Shown: positions 7,498 to 16,740, numbered from the stretch's first letter. The stretch is 51,736 bases of DNA from Pseudomonas mandelii (GCF_024138395.1 NZ_JAMYDU010000031.1:1-51736), one strand, 5' to 3'. The notes: generated from the sequence alone by a model not told the origin. Program-made: numbers and translations.

Positions 7498-7599
7498 ATG
7501 ACGCAGTTCGTCACAGCGTTATGCGGGGAAGGGAATCATGAAAAGACTACGTCTGTTATGTGCCCTGATCGGTTTTACAAGTCTGCCCGTCGTGGCTGA
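7498..7599 (+). other. Possible short upstream reading frame overlapping the bglX start
   Basis: An ATG at 7498 follows a strong AAGGAAAGGTGG ribosome site and opens a 33-codon frame that runs across the bglX start (7538) in another frame and stops at 7597-7599. It may be a leader peptide or simply chance. Nothing in its residues suggests a function. Confidence 0.3.
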
Positions 7600-9829
7600 T
7601 ATGGCATCGTTGAGCAAAGAGGCCTTTGTCAGCAACCTGATAAATCAAATGACCCTGGAGGAAAAAATCGGCCAACTGCGGCTGATCGCTATTGATGAAA
7701 AGATGACGCCCGAAAAGATACGCGAAGAGATCGCCGCCGGGCGAATCGGTGGTACCTACGGTTCTGTAAGCCGTTACGTAAACCGACCTATGCAAGACGC
7801 TGCTCAACAAAGCCGCTTGAAAATACCGATGTTTTTCGGCTGGGACGTGATCCACGGCCATCGAACCATTTTCCCCATTGGCCTGGCGTTGGCCTCCAGC
7901 TGGGATATCGGCGCTATCGAATTAAGCGGTCGAATCGCCGCAAAAGAAGCCAGTGCGGACGGTATCGATATGACCTTCGCCCCGATGATAGATATCGCCC
8001 GGGATCCTCGTTGGGGGCGCACCTCCGAAGGTTTCGGCGAAGACACCTACCTGGTTTCGCGCATTGCCAAAGCGATGGTTCAGGCCTACCAGGGCACAAG
8101 CCCGAATGCACCCGACAGCATCATGGCCAGCGCCAAACACTTTGCGTTGTATGGGGCTGTGGAGGGTGGACGCGACTACAACAGCGTCGATATGGGCCTG
8201 GCCAGAATGCACCAGGATTACCTGCCACCTTATCGTTCGGCCATTGAGGGTGGCGCGGGGGCGATGATGGTGGCGCTCAACTCGATAAATGGTGTGCCAG
8301 CCGCTTCCAATGCATGGTTGATGCAAGACCTGCTGCGCAAGGCATGGGGCTTCAAGGGATTGGTCATCAGCGACCATAACGGGATAAACGATCTGGTTCA
8401 GCATGGTGTTGCGAAAAATCACCGCGAAGCGGCCAGGCTCGCGATCAAGGCCGGCGTTGATATGAGCATGAACGACTTCTCCTACGGTCCGGAGCTACCC
8501 GGCCTGCTTGAATCCGGCGCTGTTTCCCAAAGCAATATCGATAACGCGGTGCGCGAAGTGCTGGGGGCCAAGTACGACATGGGGCTGTTCGAAGACCCTT
8601 ACCGGCGCATCGGCGTTGCCAGTGAAGACCCCGCTGACAACAATGCCGAACACCGTCTGCACAGAGCGCAGGCCCGTGAGGTGGCACGCAAGACATTGGT
8701 CCTGTTGAAGAATGAAAACGGGCTCTTGCCGCTGAAAAAAGAGGGCGTGATTGCGCTCATCGGCCCGTTGGCAAAAAGTACCGTCGACATCATGGGCAGT
8801 TGGTCTGCAAGCGGCGTGGCCGAGCAATCGGTGACGATCTACGACGGGCTGAAAAGCGCAATGAACCAAGGCTCGCTGATCTATGCCCGAGGCGCCAATC
8901 TCGAGGAGGATCAGGAAGTCGTTAAATACCTGGAATACCAGGGCGTGTCCAAAATCGAAAACGACCCTCGTCCGGCAGCAGAAATGATTGACGAAGCGGT
9001 CAAGGTCGCACAGCAAGCCGATGTTGTGATTGCGGTGGTGGGCGAGCCCCGCAGCATGTCTCATGAAGCGGCCAGTCGAACCAGCCTCGATCTGCCGGGG
9101 CGCCAGAGTGAATTGATTACCGCCCTGAAAGCCACCGGCAAGCCACTGGTACTGGTCTTGATGAACGGCCGGCCACTTTCTATTGGCAAGGAGCATAAAC
9201 AGGCCGATGCGATTCTGGAAACCTGGTACAGCGGCTCTGAAGGAGGCAACGCCGTTGCCGATGTGTTGTTCGGCGACTACAACCCGTCCGGCAAATTACC
9301 CATCACCTTTCCACGCTCCGTGGGGCAGATCCCCAATTACTACAGCCACTTGAACACCGGTCGCCCCTACCTGCCGGGTGCGCTTCGCAACTACACGTCG
9401 CAATATTTCGATCAAACCCATGGGCCGCTTTATCCCTTCGGCTACGGGCTGAGTTATACCGACTTCAGCCTGACCGACATGGCCCTGTCTTCGGCCACCC
9501 TGAGCAAGACCGATAATCTCGTGGCCAGCGTCATGGTGAAGAACATCGGCCAGCGTGACGGCGAAACCGTGGTTCAACTGTACATCCGCGACGTCGTCGC
9601 ATCCGTCAGCCGGCCGGTCAAAGAACTGAAGAACTTTCAAAAAATCATGCTCAAGGCCGGAGAGGAGAAAGCGGTCCATTTCAGCATTAACGAGAACGAC
9701 TTGAAGTTCTTCAACGCTCAGTTGGAACACGTCGCCGAGCCGGGGGAGTTCCGGGTGCAAATCGGTCTGGATTCTCAGGATGTGAAGGAGCAGAGTTTTG
9801 AGTTGCTGTCAGAACAAGGCAGTGGTTAA
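7538..9829 (+). CDS. bglX: Periplasmic beta-glucosidase, GH3 family
   Basis: BglX hydrolyses beta-glucosides such as cellobiose and glucan fragments in the periplasm. The 763-residue protein has a signal peptide (1-20, V-V-A-D). A GH3 N-terminal barrel follows with F-F-G-W-D-V-I-H-G and the nucleophile D279 in V-I-S-D-H-N-G-I. Then come a GH3 C-terminal alpha/beta domain (L-V-L-L-K-N-E-N-G-L-L-P-L) and a fibronectin-III-like end (V-V-Q-L-Y-I-R-D-V-V-A-S-V-S-R-P-V-K-E-L). The length is normal for E. coli-type BglX. AAGGGA precedes the ATG. A short frame with a stronger ribosome site overlaps the start. The gene stands alone and runs into a REPIN. Confidence 0.93.
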   Translation: MKRLRLLCALIGFTSLPVVADMASLSKEAFVSNLINQMTLEEKIGQLRLIAIDEKMTPEKIREEIAAGRIGGTYGSVSRYVNRPMQDAAQQSRLKIPMFFGWDVIHGHRTIFPIGLALASSWDIGAIELSGRIAAKEASADGIDMTFAPMIDIARDPRWGRTSEGFGEDTYLVSRIAKAMVQAYQGTSPNAPDSIMASAKHFALYGAVEGGRDYNSVDMGLARMHQDYLPPYRSAIEGGAGAMMVALNSINGVPAASNAWLMQDLLRKAWGFKGLVISDHNGINDLVQHGVAKNHREAARLAIKAGVDMSMNDFSYGPELPGLLESGAVSQSNIDNAVREVLGAKYDMGLFEDPYRRIGVASEDPADNNAEHRLHRAQAREVARKTLVLLKNENGLLPLKKEGVIALIGPLAKSTVDIMGSWSASGVAEQSVTIYDGLKSAMNQGSLIYARGANLEEDQEVVKYLEYQGVSKIENDPRPAAEMIDEAVKVAQQADVVIAVVGEPRSMSHEAASRTSLDLPGRQSELITALKATGKPLVLVLMNGRPLSIGKEHKQADAILETWYSGSEGGNAVADVLFGDYNPSGKLPITFPRSVGQIPNYYSHLNTGRPYLPGALRNYTSQYFDQTHGPLYPFGYGLSYTDFSLTDMALSSATLSKTDNLVASVMVKNIGQRDGETVVQLYIRDVVASVSRPVKELKNFQKIMLKAGEEKAVHFSINENDLKFFNAQLEHVAEPGEFRVQIGLDSQDVKEQSFELLSEQGSG

Positions 9830-9848
9830 GGCCGATCAGTAAAGAAAA

Positions 9849-9942
9849 CCTGTAGGAGCGAGGCTTGCCCGCGAAGAACGATGACGCGTAATACCTGAAA
9901 AACCGCGGTGCATTCTTCGCGGGCAAGCCTCGCTCCTACAGG
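9849..9942. repeat. REPIN
   Basis: CCTGTAGGAGCGAGGCTTGC-CCGCGAAGAA at the left and its complement TTCTTCGCGGGCAAGCCTCG-CTCCTACAGG at the right lie between the convergent bglX and araC-type genes. Confidence 0.9.
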
Positions 9943-9964
9943 ATCTGCGCTTGCCGCGAGCTCG

Positions 9965-10732
9965 CTATTTCGTCCCTTCCAACCAAACGGACGGTGCTTG
10001 CCCCAGCACCCGACGAAACATCGTCGAGAACGCCCCCGGGCTGTCGTAACCAAAATCCAAAGCAATCCGCGTTACCGGCGTGCCCACCGCCAGCCGCGCC
10101 AAAGCCAGCACCACACAAGCCCGCTGCCGCCATTGGCTGAAACTCAATCCAGTCTGTTGGCGAAACAGCCGATTAAAAGTACGCAAACTGATATGCAACT
10201 GATCAGCCCATTGCTGCGGCGATTGGTGAGCGTTCGGTTGCCGCAGAAACATCTGACACAACCCAAGCAACCGCATATCGACAGGCAATGGAATGTGCAA
10301 CGGCAAATGAGCACTACGAGCCAGTTCATACAGCAGCAAATCGATCAGCGCACCGTCGCGCCCGGCCTCGTCATACTCCAGCGCAACCTCCACCGCCTCC
10401 ATCAACAAATGCCGCATCAACAGCGAAACACTGATCACCTGGCAGCGATTGCCCAAATCAACCGCCCCCGGTTCGATGTACAAGCTGCGCGTGCTCACCC
10501 CCAGCATCAACACCTCATGCGCCACCCCCGGCGGAATCCACACCGCGCGCTGCGGCGGCACCACCCAATTGCCGTCGTGCGTACTTACCTGCATCACCCC
10601 GGTGGCGCCGTACAACAACTGCGCCCGCCGGTGGGTATGGCGCGGCAACAGACGACCGTCGGGGTAATCCGTGCCGATAGCCACCACCGTCCGTGGTGTA
10701 GCGTCCAGCAAATCAATCGAAACATTGCGCAT
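9965..10732 (-). CDS. AraC-family transcriptional regulator with cupin sensor
   Basis: The N-terminal half is an AraC-type cupin (P-R-H-T-H-R-R-A-Q-L-L-Y-G, W-V-V-P-P-Q-R-A-V-W-I-P-P-G-V-A-H). The C-terminal half has the paired HTH (L-R-T-F-N-R-L-F-R-Q-Q-T-G-L-S-F-S-Q-W-R-Q and I-A-L-D-F-G-Y-D-S-P-G-A-F-S-T-M-F-R-R). The start at 10732 (255 residues) has GGAT nearby; an ATG at 10768 would add 12 residues without a ribosome site. It diverges from a TauE/SafE-type permease, which it probably controls. The effector is unknown. Confidence 0.88.
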   Translation of the reverse strand: MRNVSIDLLDATPRTVVAIGTDYPDGRLLPRHTHRRAQLLYGATGVMQVSTHDGNWVVPPQRAVWIPPGVAHEVLMLGVSTRSLYIEPGAVDLGNRCQVISVSLLMRHLLMEAVEVALEYDEAGRDGALIDLLLYELARSAHLPLHIPLPVDMRLLGLCQMFLRQPNAHQSPQQWADQLHISLRTFNRLFRQQTGLSFSQWRQRACVVLALARLAVGTPVTRIALDFGYDSPGAFSTMFRRVLGQAPSVWLEGTK

Positions 10733-10844
10733 CGAGCGGTATCCAGCGGTTGGCGTAAACGCAAACATTATTGGCTGACTTGCTGAAGCAGGCCAAGCCC
10801 CATCGCTCTATCGTCGACCACTCTCAACCAACGGACGATGCGCG

Positions 10845-11663
10845 ATGCTCTTCTACCTCTTGCTGGCACTCTTCGGCTGCATGACCGGCGTCACCGCCGT
10901 GCTGTTCGGCTTCGGCGGCGGCTTCGTCGTCGTGCCCTTGCTGTACCGCATGCTCACGGCCAGCCACGGTGCCGACGACCCCATCAGTCAATCGGCGATG
11001 CACATCGCCGTGGCCACCTCGACCTGCGTGATGATCGTCAACGCCCTGATCGCCACCGCAAAGCATCACCACGCCGGTAATCTCATTCGTCATTATCTGT
11101 GGCCATTGGGCGGGTTCATCGGCCTGGGCGCGATCGTCGGAGCGGTTGCAGCGATGTGGGCGAGTGGCAAGCTGATTCGCTATGCCTTCATCGCCTACCT
11201 TGGCGTGACAATTCTGGACTGCCTGCTCAGGCGCGGTTTTCTCACACAGTCTGACGCCGTAATTCCACGACGGTTGGGCAGGGCAGAAGTGTCCGGCGGC
11301 GGTGTAGGCATCGGCACCATCGCCACGTTTCTCGGCGTAGGCGGCAGCGTCATGACCGTGCCAATGTTGCGCCGTTGTGGGCTGAGCATGTCTCAGGCGA
11401 CGTCCATGGCCAATCCGTTGAGCTTGCCTGTCGCGCTGGCCGGGACGCTGACTTACATGGCCATGGCGGGTTTTACCGAGTTTGATCTGGGGTCGTGGTT
11501 TGTCGGTTATGTGGATGTGTTGGCGTTTGCGGTGCTGACTGCCGGATCGATGATAGGCATCCGGCTGGCCACACCGTGGATCGGGCGGATACCGGATCGG
11601 GTGCATGCGCGGGTATATATTGGTCTGCTGGTTTTGGTGATGTTGAGTATGTGCGCCAAGTAA
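10845..11663 (+). CDS. TauE/SafE (TSUP) family membrane permease
   Basis: A 272-residue integral membrane protein with about eight hydrophobic segments in two halves, each with a glycine-rich loop typical of the TSUP family (F-G-F-G-G-G-F-V-V-V-P-L-L and F-L-G-V-G-G-S-V-M-T-V-P-M-L). These proteins move organosulfonates, sulfite, thiosulfate or other small anions; the substrate here is not evident. A divergent AraC regulator lies 112 bases upstream, which suggests substrate induction. The ATG at 10845 starts directly at the first membrane helix; another ATG at 10838 is out of frame. Confidence 0.88.
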   Translation: MLFYLLLALFGCMTGVTAVLFGFGGGFVVVPLLYRMLTASHGADDPISQSAMHIAVATSTCVMIVNALIATAKHHHAGNLIRHYLWPLGGFIGLGAIVGAVAAMWASGKLIRYAFIAYLGVTILDCLLRRGFLTQSDAVIPRRLGRAEVSGGGVGIGTIATFLGVGGSVMTVPMLRRCGLSMSQATSMANPLSLPVALAGTLTYMAMAGFTEFDLGSWFVGYVDVLAFAVLTAGSMIGIRLATPWIGRIPDRVHARVYIGLLVLVMLSMCAK

Positions 11664-11677
11664 GGTTGGAATCCGTT

Positions 11678-11698
11678 GGCTTATTCGCAAGAATAGGC
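11678..11698 (+). terminator. Possible hairpin terminator after the TSUP permease
   Basis: GGCTTATTC-GCAA-GAATAGGCC forms a tight stem 14 bases after the stop, but no T-run follows. Confidence 0.35.
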
Positions 11699-11828
11699 CT
11701 TCGCACTGTTCAAGATTTCACGCAGTAGAAAGTCATGTCGATCCTCCTCAGCCTTACGAGCTTGAGTGGGTTGAAGAGATTGAGCGACCGGACTGAGCGA
11801 CATAACCTTATTAATCAAAGGACCAAGG

Positions 11829-12518
11829 ATGCTGATCTTCAACTGCACCGAAGCGGCCAGCAACTTCTTCAGTCGCGTGCACAAGGGTAAAAAAGTCAGC
11901 CCAGTGGAAAAACCGCCATCGCCCACCATTGAGGACGATGAGCAAGGTGAGTCCACCGAACAGTGGCTGGTCCACGCCATCACCGTCCAACGCAAGCACG
12001 TGTTATTCGTCATCCATGTGCAAACCCGTTATTGCATGATCTTCGCCGACGCTAAAAAGGCTGACGTCGAGGGTTTTGTTCATCGGTTTTCCGAGCGATG
12101 GATCAATGGCCTGATCCATCATGCGGGGCAGCACGACATTCTTCGCTGGGTCGAAGATGAGCCGATGATGGAGCGCTTTGAGGAAAGCAATCGCGAGTAC
12201 CGGCTATACAAACGCCGACATCGCGGTGCGCAAAAGCACATAGAAGATATCGCCTGGTTCTTCCAGGACTGCGCCGCAGAGTGGGGCACCTTACCGCCGG
12301 ATGAGTATGCGGCCGGCCGCTTCGACGCGCAGATGAACGATTTCCTCAGAGGCAGTAAAGATCATAAAGACTCTTACTATCCGAGCGAGGAAATGATGGC
12401 GCACTGGTTACGCACATACTGCGGGCGGGATGAGCAAGTTATTCAGGCTGCACGTGATCGGCGTAAAGAGGTGAAGCAGGAAATCAGGGATCTGGAGAGT
12501 CAGTTGCGGGAAGGTTGA
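11829..12518 (+). CDS. DUF6933-like conserved protein
   Basis: A 229-residue soluble protein. Its first 110 residues (M-L-I-F-N-C-T-E-A-A-S-N-F-F, Q-W-L-V-H-A-I-T-V-Q-R-K-H-V-L-F-V-I) match what I recall of the DUF6933 family, found on plasmids and accessory regions and of unknown function. The C-terminal half is charged and helical and ends in a probable coiled coil (about 200-229). The ribosome site AAGGACCAAGG precedes the ATG. It opens an accessory stretch that includes the McrBC restriction genes, but there is no direct evidence that it acts with them. Confidence 0.65.
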   Translation: MLIFNCTEAASNFFSRVHKGKKVSPVEKPPSPTIEDDEQGESTEQWLVHAITVQRKHVLFVIHVQTRYCMIFADAKKADVEGFVHRFSERWINGLIHHAGQHDILRWVEDEPMMERFEESNREYRLYKRRHRGAQKHIEDIAWFFQDCAAEWGTLPPDEYAAGRFDAQMNDFLRGSKDHKDSYYPSEEMMAHWLRTYCGRDEQVIQAARDRRKEVKQEIRDLESQLREG

Positions 12519-12539
12519 AACCCTGAATATCCAGCAAAT

Positions 12540-12563
12540 GCCCGCGATGCGACGATCTCGGGC
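12540..12563 (+). terminator. Probable terminator after the DUF6933-like gene
   Basis: GCCCGCGATGCG/CGATCTCGGGC forms a stem (GCCCG-x-GAT with ATC-x-CGGGC) followed by CTTTCT, between convergent genes. Confidence 0.5.
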
Positions 12564-12620
12564 CTTTCTATAATCGCTCTATAATTGCCTATAAAATTTT
12601 ACCTAGGCATGCCAGATCGA

Positions 12621-13610
12621 TTACTTCAGCACCAACCCCGGCGATTCACGAATAATGAAGTGATCCAGGTTCTCAATATTCGCACTGAACACCCCGAACG
12701 TCTGTTCGGGGTTTTTCTTGCTGGGCACCTGCTTCAACTCCGGCGTCACCCCATAAAAGAAACAATACAACTGCGCCTCACTGTCGACGGCATGCTTGAT
12801 CTCCTCCAGAAACGCTTTGCGCTTGCGGTAGTTGTCGATCAGCTTCTTGCTCAGGTAAACGTTGACCGAGTAAGGCTTCTTCTTCGCCTCGTCCGCTTGC
12901 TTGAACCAGACCTTCTGTTCGAAATCGATGCGAAAGCTCTGGGTGTAATCCTTGATCTCCTTGATCTTGCCCCAGTAAATCAGCCCCTTGTTGTCCTGCA
13001 GATACTCGATCTTCTTGAAAAACGTCCCATAAGGCGCCGTGTGCTCGCCAATCTTTAGCGGCATGCGCTTGAGCAGCTCCTTGTCCTCGAAGTTCGACAC
13101 AAAACACTCCACCGGATGGGCGAAGACACTGGTCTTGTCCGGCGCCGACTCTCGGCTCGTGTGCTCGACGTTACTGGCCCCTGAAGGCTCTCGCGGCTCA
13201 TCGCGCATAACATCCGCCGCTACCGCCGGGGTAGACGGCTTACGCACATACTCACGCCGAGTCAGCAGCAACTCCGACGGGAAATGCTCCTCCCGACTGT
13301 CATCCGATTCCGCACCATCCGCCTCCAGGCCAGACGCCGGCGTCTTCAGGCTGACATAAGGACAACCCTCGACATGCCGCGTGCTGGGAATGTTCTTGAA
13401 GTGCGGCGTGCGCACGTAATTCACATTCTTGGCGTTGAACGTCCCCAGCACGTTGGTCGTATCGAACGCCGAACGGCAGGCATCGTTGGGGCACTGGAAA
13501 TGCTCCTTGGCGGAATCGAACTCCATCGTCTCGTCGAAATTCAAATCGCGCACGTCATAGATCGACAGCTTGTCGTCGAGGCTGAGGCAGTAGGCGAGGT
13601 CGAATTTCAT
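12621..13610 (-). CDS. Unknown protein with CoiA-like zinc-finger, divergent from McrBC
   Basis: A 329-residue protein that I do not recognise as a named family. Residues 38-85 form a likely zinc site (C40-P-x3-C45, then T-P-H70-F-x8-H79-x3-C83-P-Y) resembling the N-terminal CPxC...PHF...H...C motif of CoiA-like proteins. Residues about 90-160 are acidic and low-complexity, a probable linker. The C-terminal domain (about 160-329) is lysine- and aromatic-rich (G-T-F-F-K-K-I-E-Y-L, L-I-Y-W-G-K-I-K-E-I-K-D-Y) with no motif I can assign. It is divergent from mcrB across about 250 bases, which suggests, but does not prove, a role in the same defence island. The start has only a weak ribosome site. 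Confidence 0.7.
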   Translation of the reverse strand: MKFDLAYCLSLDDKLSIYDVRDLNFDETMEFDSAKEHFQCPNDACRSAFDTTNVLGTFNAKNVNYVRTPHFKNIPSTRHVEGCPYVSLKTPASGLEADGAESDDSREEHFPSELLLTRREYVRKPSTPAVAADVMRDEPREPSGASNVEHTSRESAPDKTSVFAHPVECFVSNFEDKELLKRMPLKIGEHTAPYGTFFKKIEYLQDNKGLIYWGKIKEIKDYTQSFRIDFEQKVWFKQADEAKKKPYSVNVYLSKKLIDNYRKRKAFLEEIKHAVDSEAQLYCFFYGVTPELKQVPSKKNPEQTFGVFSANIENLDHFIIRESPGLVLK

Positions 13611-13862
13611 TGGGTATCGGGCTCTTCAAAGGGTTCGTTTTTATAATCGCTAAGCTCTCGTCCTGCACAGTTTTTTATGCAATTCGACCTACTTATCTGT
13701 GCGGCTTTACCCGTGATAGCAATGTGGTTACCGTTGTAGGATTATTTTCCTGCGGCTGTGCGCTATTTCCTACGTTGAGTTTCGGTTCCTACGAGCCGTA
13801 GCGACTGTGGTCGAGGTGCACCCGCGATGCCATTTTGCTCACGTAGCAAGGATAGCGACTCG

Positions 13863-15422
13863 ATGACTTCGCCTGCACTTAACCAAATCTTGTTTGGCCC
13901 ACCGGGAACCGGTAAGACATACGCGACCATCGAGGTTGCGTTGGAAATTCTTGCTCCTGAGTTTCTTCAGGCCAACAAAGACAATCGGGTTGCTCTGAAG
14001 AAGCGCTTTGATGAGCTTGCTGCAGATAGGCATATCGAGTTCGTTACGTTTCATCAAAGCTTCAGCTACGAGGACTTTGTCGAAGGTCTACGTGCGGAAA
14101 GCGGGGAGGATGGGCAACTGCGGTATGCCGTAGTCGATGGCGTGTTAAAAAAATTGTGTAACCCTGCCATAGCCAAGGTAAAGAGCCCTGGTGTTCTATT
14201 TCAAAAGGGGGAGTCATTTGGCTCGGGATACATCGTCACGAGTGCATCCGTTGAGTTGCTAAGCTTGGTTAAACCCAATGGTAAAGAACTACCGATTGGG
14301 ATGAGTATTCTTAACACGCTCGCTGAGTATGTGCGCGCAGGGCGGTTAACCGTCTCAGATATTCGCAACAAGCTGGTTTTTGACAAGATCTCAGAAACTA
14401 AGCTGGAGCCATTTCTGATCAATGGCTACAACAATATTTTGCCTGTTTTGGTCGAGCGCATTTTGGATGCTCCATCTGATCGCGCTGAGGTCAAGGCAAC
14501 AGCCCAATCCAGCAATGCACGCGTACTTATCATCGACGAAATAAATCGGGGCAATATTTCTCGAATTTTCGGTGAGCTGATTACGTTAATCGAACCGTCC
14601 AAGCGCGCCGGAGCTGATGAGGCATTGACGGTGACGCTTCCGTATTCGAAGGATCATTTCAGCGTTCCAAGCAATGTCTACCTCATTGGCACGATGAACA
14701 CCGCTGATCGTTCATTGGCTGGTCTAGATATCGCGCTGCGTCGTCGTTTCACGTTCCGCGAAATGCCGCCTAAGCCTGAGCTGCTGAAAGACGTCACCGT
14801 GGGGGAACTCAATATTGCTCAACTCCTAATAGTGATGAATCAACGAATTGAGATGCTGTTAGACCGAGATCATTGCTTAGGGCACGCGTATTTCATGCCG
14901 TTAGAGAGTGAGCCAACGCTGGAACGATTGGGCCAAATCTTTCGCGAGCAAGTGCTCCCATTGCTGCAAGAGTATTTTTTCGAAGATTGGCTACGGATTC
15001 AGTGGGTCCTTAACGATCATCGGAAGGACCCTGAAAACCGCTTTATCGAGCAGCCGCTATTCAGCTCAGGATCTTTGTTTGGCGATCAAGTGGTGCTGAC
15101 TAACCAAAATAACCAATGGCTTATCAACGAGGATGCCTTTGCTCGGATTGAGTCTTTTTGGGGTGTCATTGATCACCAAGCAGTACCTCCAAAGGTCCAG
15201 GAGGCTATCGAAGCTGGAAAAGACGACATTCAGGTTCGTCAGCTTGAAAGCGGATCAATCGAGGTTTTAAAGTCTGGGAAGATCGTCAGCCCTTCTAAAC
15301 CTATTTTGCGAGAGCTCGCCGCAGCGCATGGTCTGACAACACACCATGCAAGTGGTCGTGAGTTTAATACTCGCCATCTTGGTGCGGCCGTTATCAGCGC
15401 ATTGAAAGGAGCGGCGGTGTGA
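13863..15422 (+). CDS. mcrB: McrB-type AAA+ GTPase of a type IV restriction system
   Basis: McrB-family motors use GTP to translocate DNA and drive the McrC nuclease against modified DNA. This 519-residue protein starts almost directly at Walker A (G12-P-P-G-T-G-K-T19). It has V-T-F-H-Q-S-F-S-Y-E-D-F-V-E-G, Walker B L-I-I-D-E-I-N-R-G-N near 222-231, and the McrB hallmark M-N-T-A-D-R-S-L near 278-285. There is an insertion of about 110 residues between the FHQSFSY region and Walker B, and an extra domain after about residue 430. There is no separate N-terminal base-recognition domain as in E. coli McrB. The start at 13863 follows AAGGAT; an in-frame ATG at 13827 after GAGGTG would add 12 residues. 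It overlaps mcrC (GTGA). By eye, codon use is more A/T-ending than in the core genes. Confidence 0.9.
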   Translation: MTSPALNQILFGPPGTGKTYATIEVALEILAPEFLQANKDNRVALKKRFDELAADRHIEFVTFHQSFSYEDFVEGLRAESGEDGQLRYAVVDGVLKKLCNPAIAKVKSPGVLFQKGESFGSGYIVTSASVELLSLVKPNGKELPIGMSILNTLAEYVRAGRLTVSDIRNKLVFDKISETKLEPFLINGYNNILPVLVERILDAPSDRAEVKATAQSSNARVLIIDEINRGNISRIFGELITLIEPSKRAGADEALTVTLPYSKDHFSVPSNVYLIGTMNTADRSLAGLDIALRRRFTFREMPPKPELLKDVTVGELNIAQLLIVMNQRIEMLLDRDHCLGHAYFMPLESEPTLERLGQIFREQVLPLLQEYFFEDWLRIQWVLNDHRKDPENRFIEQPLFSSGSLFGDQVVLTNQNNQWLINEDAFARIESFWGVIDHQAVPPKVQEAIEAGKDDIQVRQLESGSIEVLKSGKIVSPSKPILRELAAAHGLTTHHASGREFNTRHLGAAVISALKGAAV

Positions 15423-16699
15423 AACCCGTCATCACGGTTCGTGAGTACGCGAGGCTCACGACAGATAAAATCACTGAACCGACGTTGGATCTTGCTCAGG
15501 TATCAGCTTCAGCCTTTGATTGGTTGTGCAAATTAAATGCTTCATTCAGCAACACTGGTGCTGCGCTGATTCAGCTTGAGAGTCGTCGTTTACTAAAACT
15601 CGATAACTACGTCGGGGTGTTGGAAACACCCTGCGGCACTCGTCTTGAAATTCTCCCCAAACATTTTGAGCGTGAAGACTGCATCAAGCAGAGCAGAGCT
15701 TTATTGAGGCGCATGATCCAAGCCTCTTTAAATTTGCCTACTCGTGACGTCGGCGCGGCTGATCTACAAAATTTCAATGCACCGTTGAGCGAATGGATCA
15801 TGGGCCGATTCCTACTTGCTCTGGATCACTTGATCAAACGAGGTCTACGCTTTGACTATCAGCGCGTAGAGGAGGAACAACGGTTCCTACGTGGTCAATT
15901 GGATGTGGTAAAGCAAATGCGCCAACCCCCTGGACGCCAGCACCATTTCCAGATTCGACACGATATCTATTTGCCCGACCGACCAGAAAACCGCTTACTC
16001 AAATTCGCGCTAGATGAGGTCTGCAAAGCAACAAAAGATGCTGGTAACTGGCGTCTGGCTCACGAGTTAAGAAGTGTGTTGTTAGAGGTTCCTACACACC
16101 GCAATGTGCAGCAGGATTTCAACCAATGGAGCAGCGAGCGACTGATGGCGCACTACGTGCTAGTGAAGCCCTGGTGCGAGCTGATTATCAAGCAACGGAT
16201 GCCTTTGGCGGTCGCCGGGGAGTGGCATGGCATGAGCTTGTTGTTTCCTATGGAGAAGCTGTTTGAGCGCTATGTAGCTGCGAGTCTTGACAGAGATTTG
16301 CTGCAAGACGCTCGCCTTCAAACTCAAGCCCGCAGTGAATGTTTGTGTCAGCACAAAGGCAAAAACTTCTTTCAATTACGGCCGGATTTGATGGTTCACC
16401 ATCAGAATAAACGCTGGGTGCTAGACACAAAATGGAAGCGGTTGAGTTCTTCCGCTGAGGATAAAAGCTACGGTTTGAAGCAGTCCGATTTTTATCAGTT
16501 GTTCGCTTATGGCCACAAATACCTAGCGGGCGAGGGGGAGTTGGTGCTGATTTATCCAAGACGATCTGCGTTTGATGCGCCGTTGCAGGTATTCGAATTT
16601 GCACCGCAACTCAAGCTTTGGGTGCTGCCGTTTGATATGGAACGTGGGGTATTGTTAGGAGCTCCTGAAGGGTTCCCGCTTCACTCTCAGCAGTTGTAA
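15419..16699 (+). CDS. mcrC: McrC-type nuclease subunit of a type IV restriction system
   Basis: McrC binds the McrB ring and cuts DNA. This 426-residue protein has the family's N-terminal beta-barrel region (V-G-V-L-E-T-P-C-G-T-R-L-E-I-L-P-K) and a C-terminal PD-(D/E)xK nuclease domain. Candidate catalytic residues are D323 in R-P-D-L-M-V and the D-T-K of V-L-D-T-K-W-K (about 335-341). The GTG start at 15419 shares bases with the mcrB stop and is preceded by AAAGGAG, so the two are translationally coupled, as is usual for mcrBC. It ends 78 bases before a convergent phage-type antirepressor gene. Confidence 0.92.
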   Translation: MKPVITVREYARLTTDKITEPTLDLAQVSASAFDWLCKLNASFSNTGAALIQLESRRLLKLDNYVGVLETPCGTRLEILPKHFEREDCIKQSRALLRRMIQASLNLPTRDVGAADLQNFNAPLSEWIMGRFLLALDHLIKRGLRFDYQRVEEEQRFLRGQLDVVKQMRQPPGRQHHFQIRHDIYLPDRPENRLLKFALDEVCKATKDAGNWRLAHELRSVLLEVPTHRNVQQDFNQWSSERLMAHYVLVKPWCELIIKQRMPLAVAGEWHGMSLLFPMEKLFERYVAASLDRDLLQDARLQTQARSECLCQHKGKNFFQLRPDLMVHHQNKRWVLDTKWKRLSSSAEDKSYGLKQSDFYQLFAYGHKYLAGEGELVLIYPRRSAFDAPLQVFEFAPQLKLWVLPFDMERGVLLGAPEGFPLHSQQL

Positions 16700-16740
16700 T
16701 CGAGTGAACAGTCGGCGTGATGCTCAACGCTCCCAATCAA

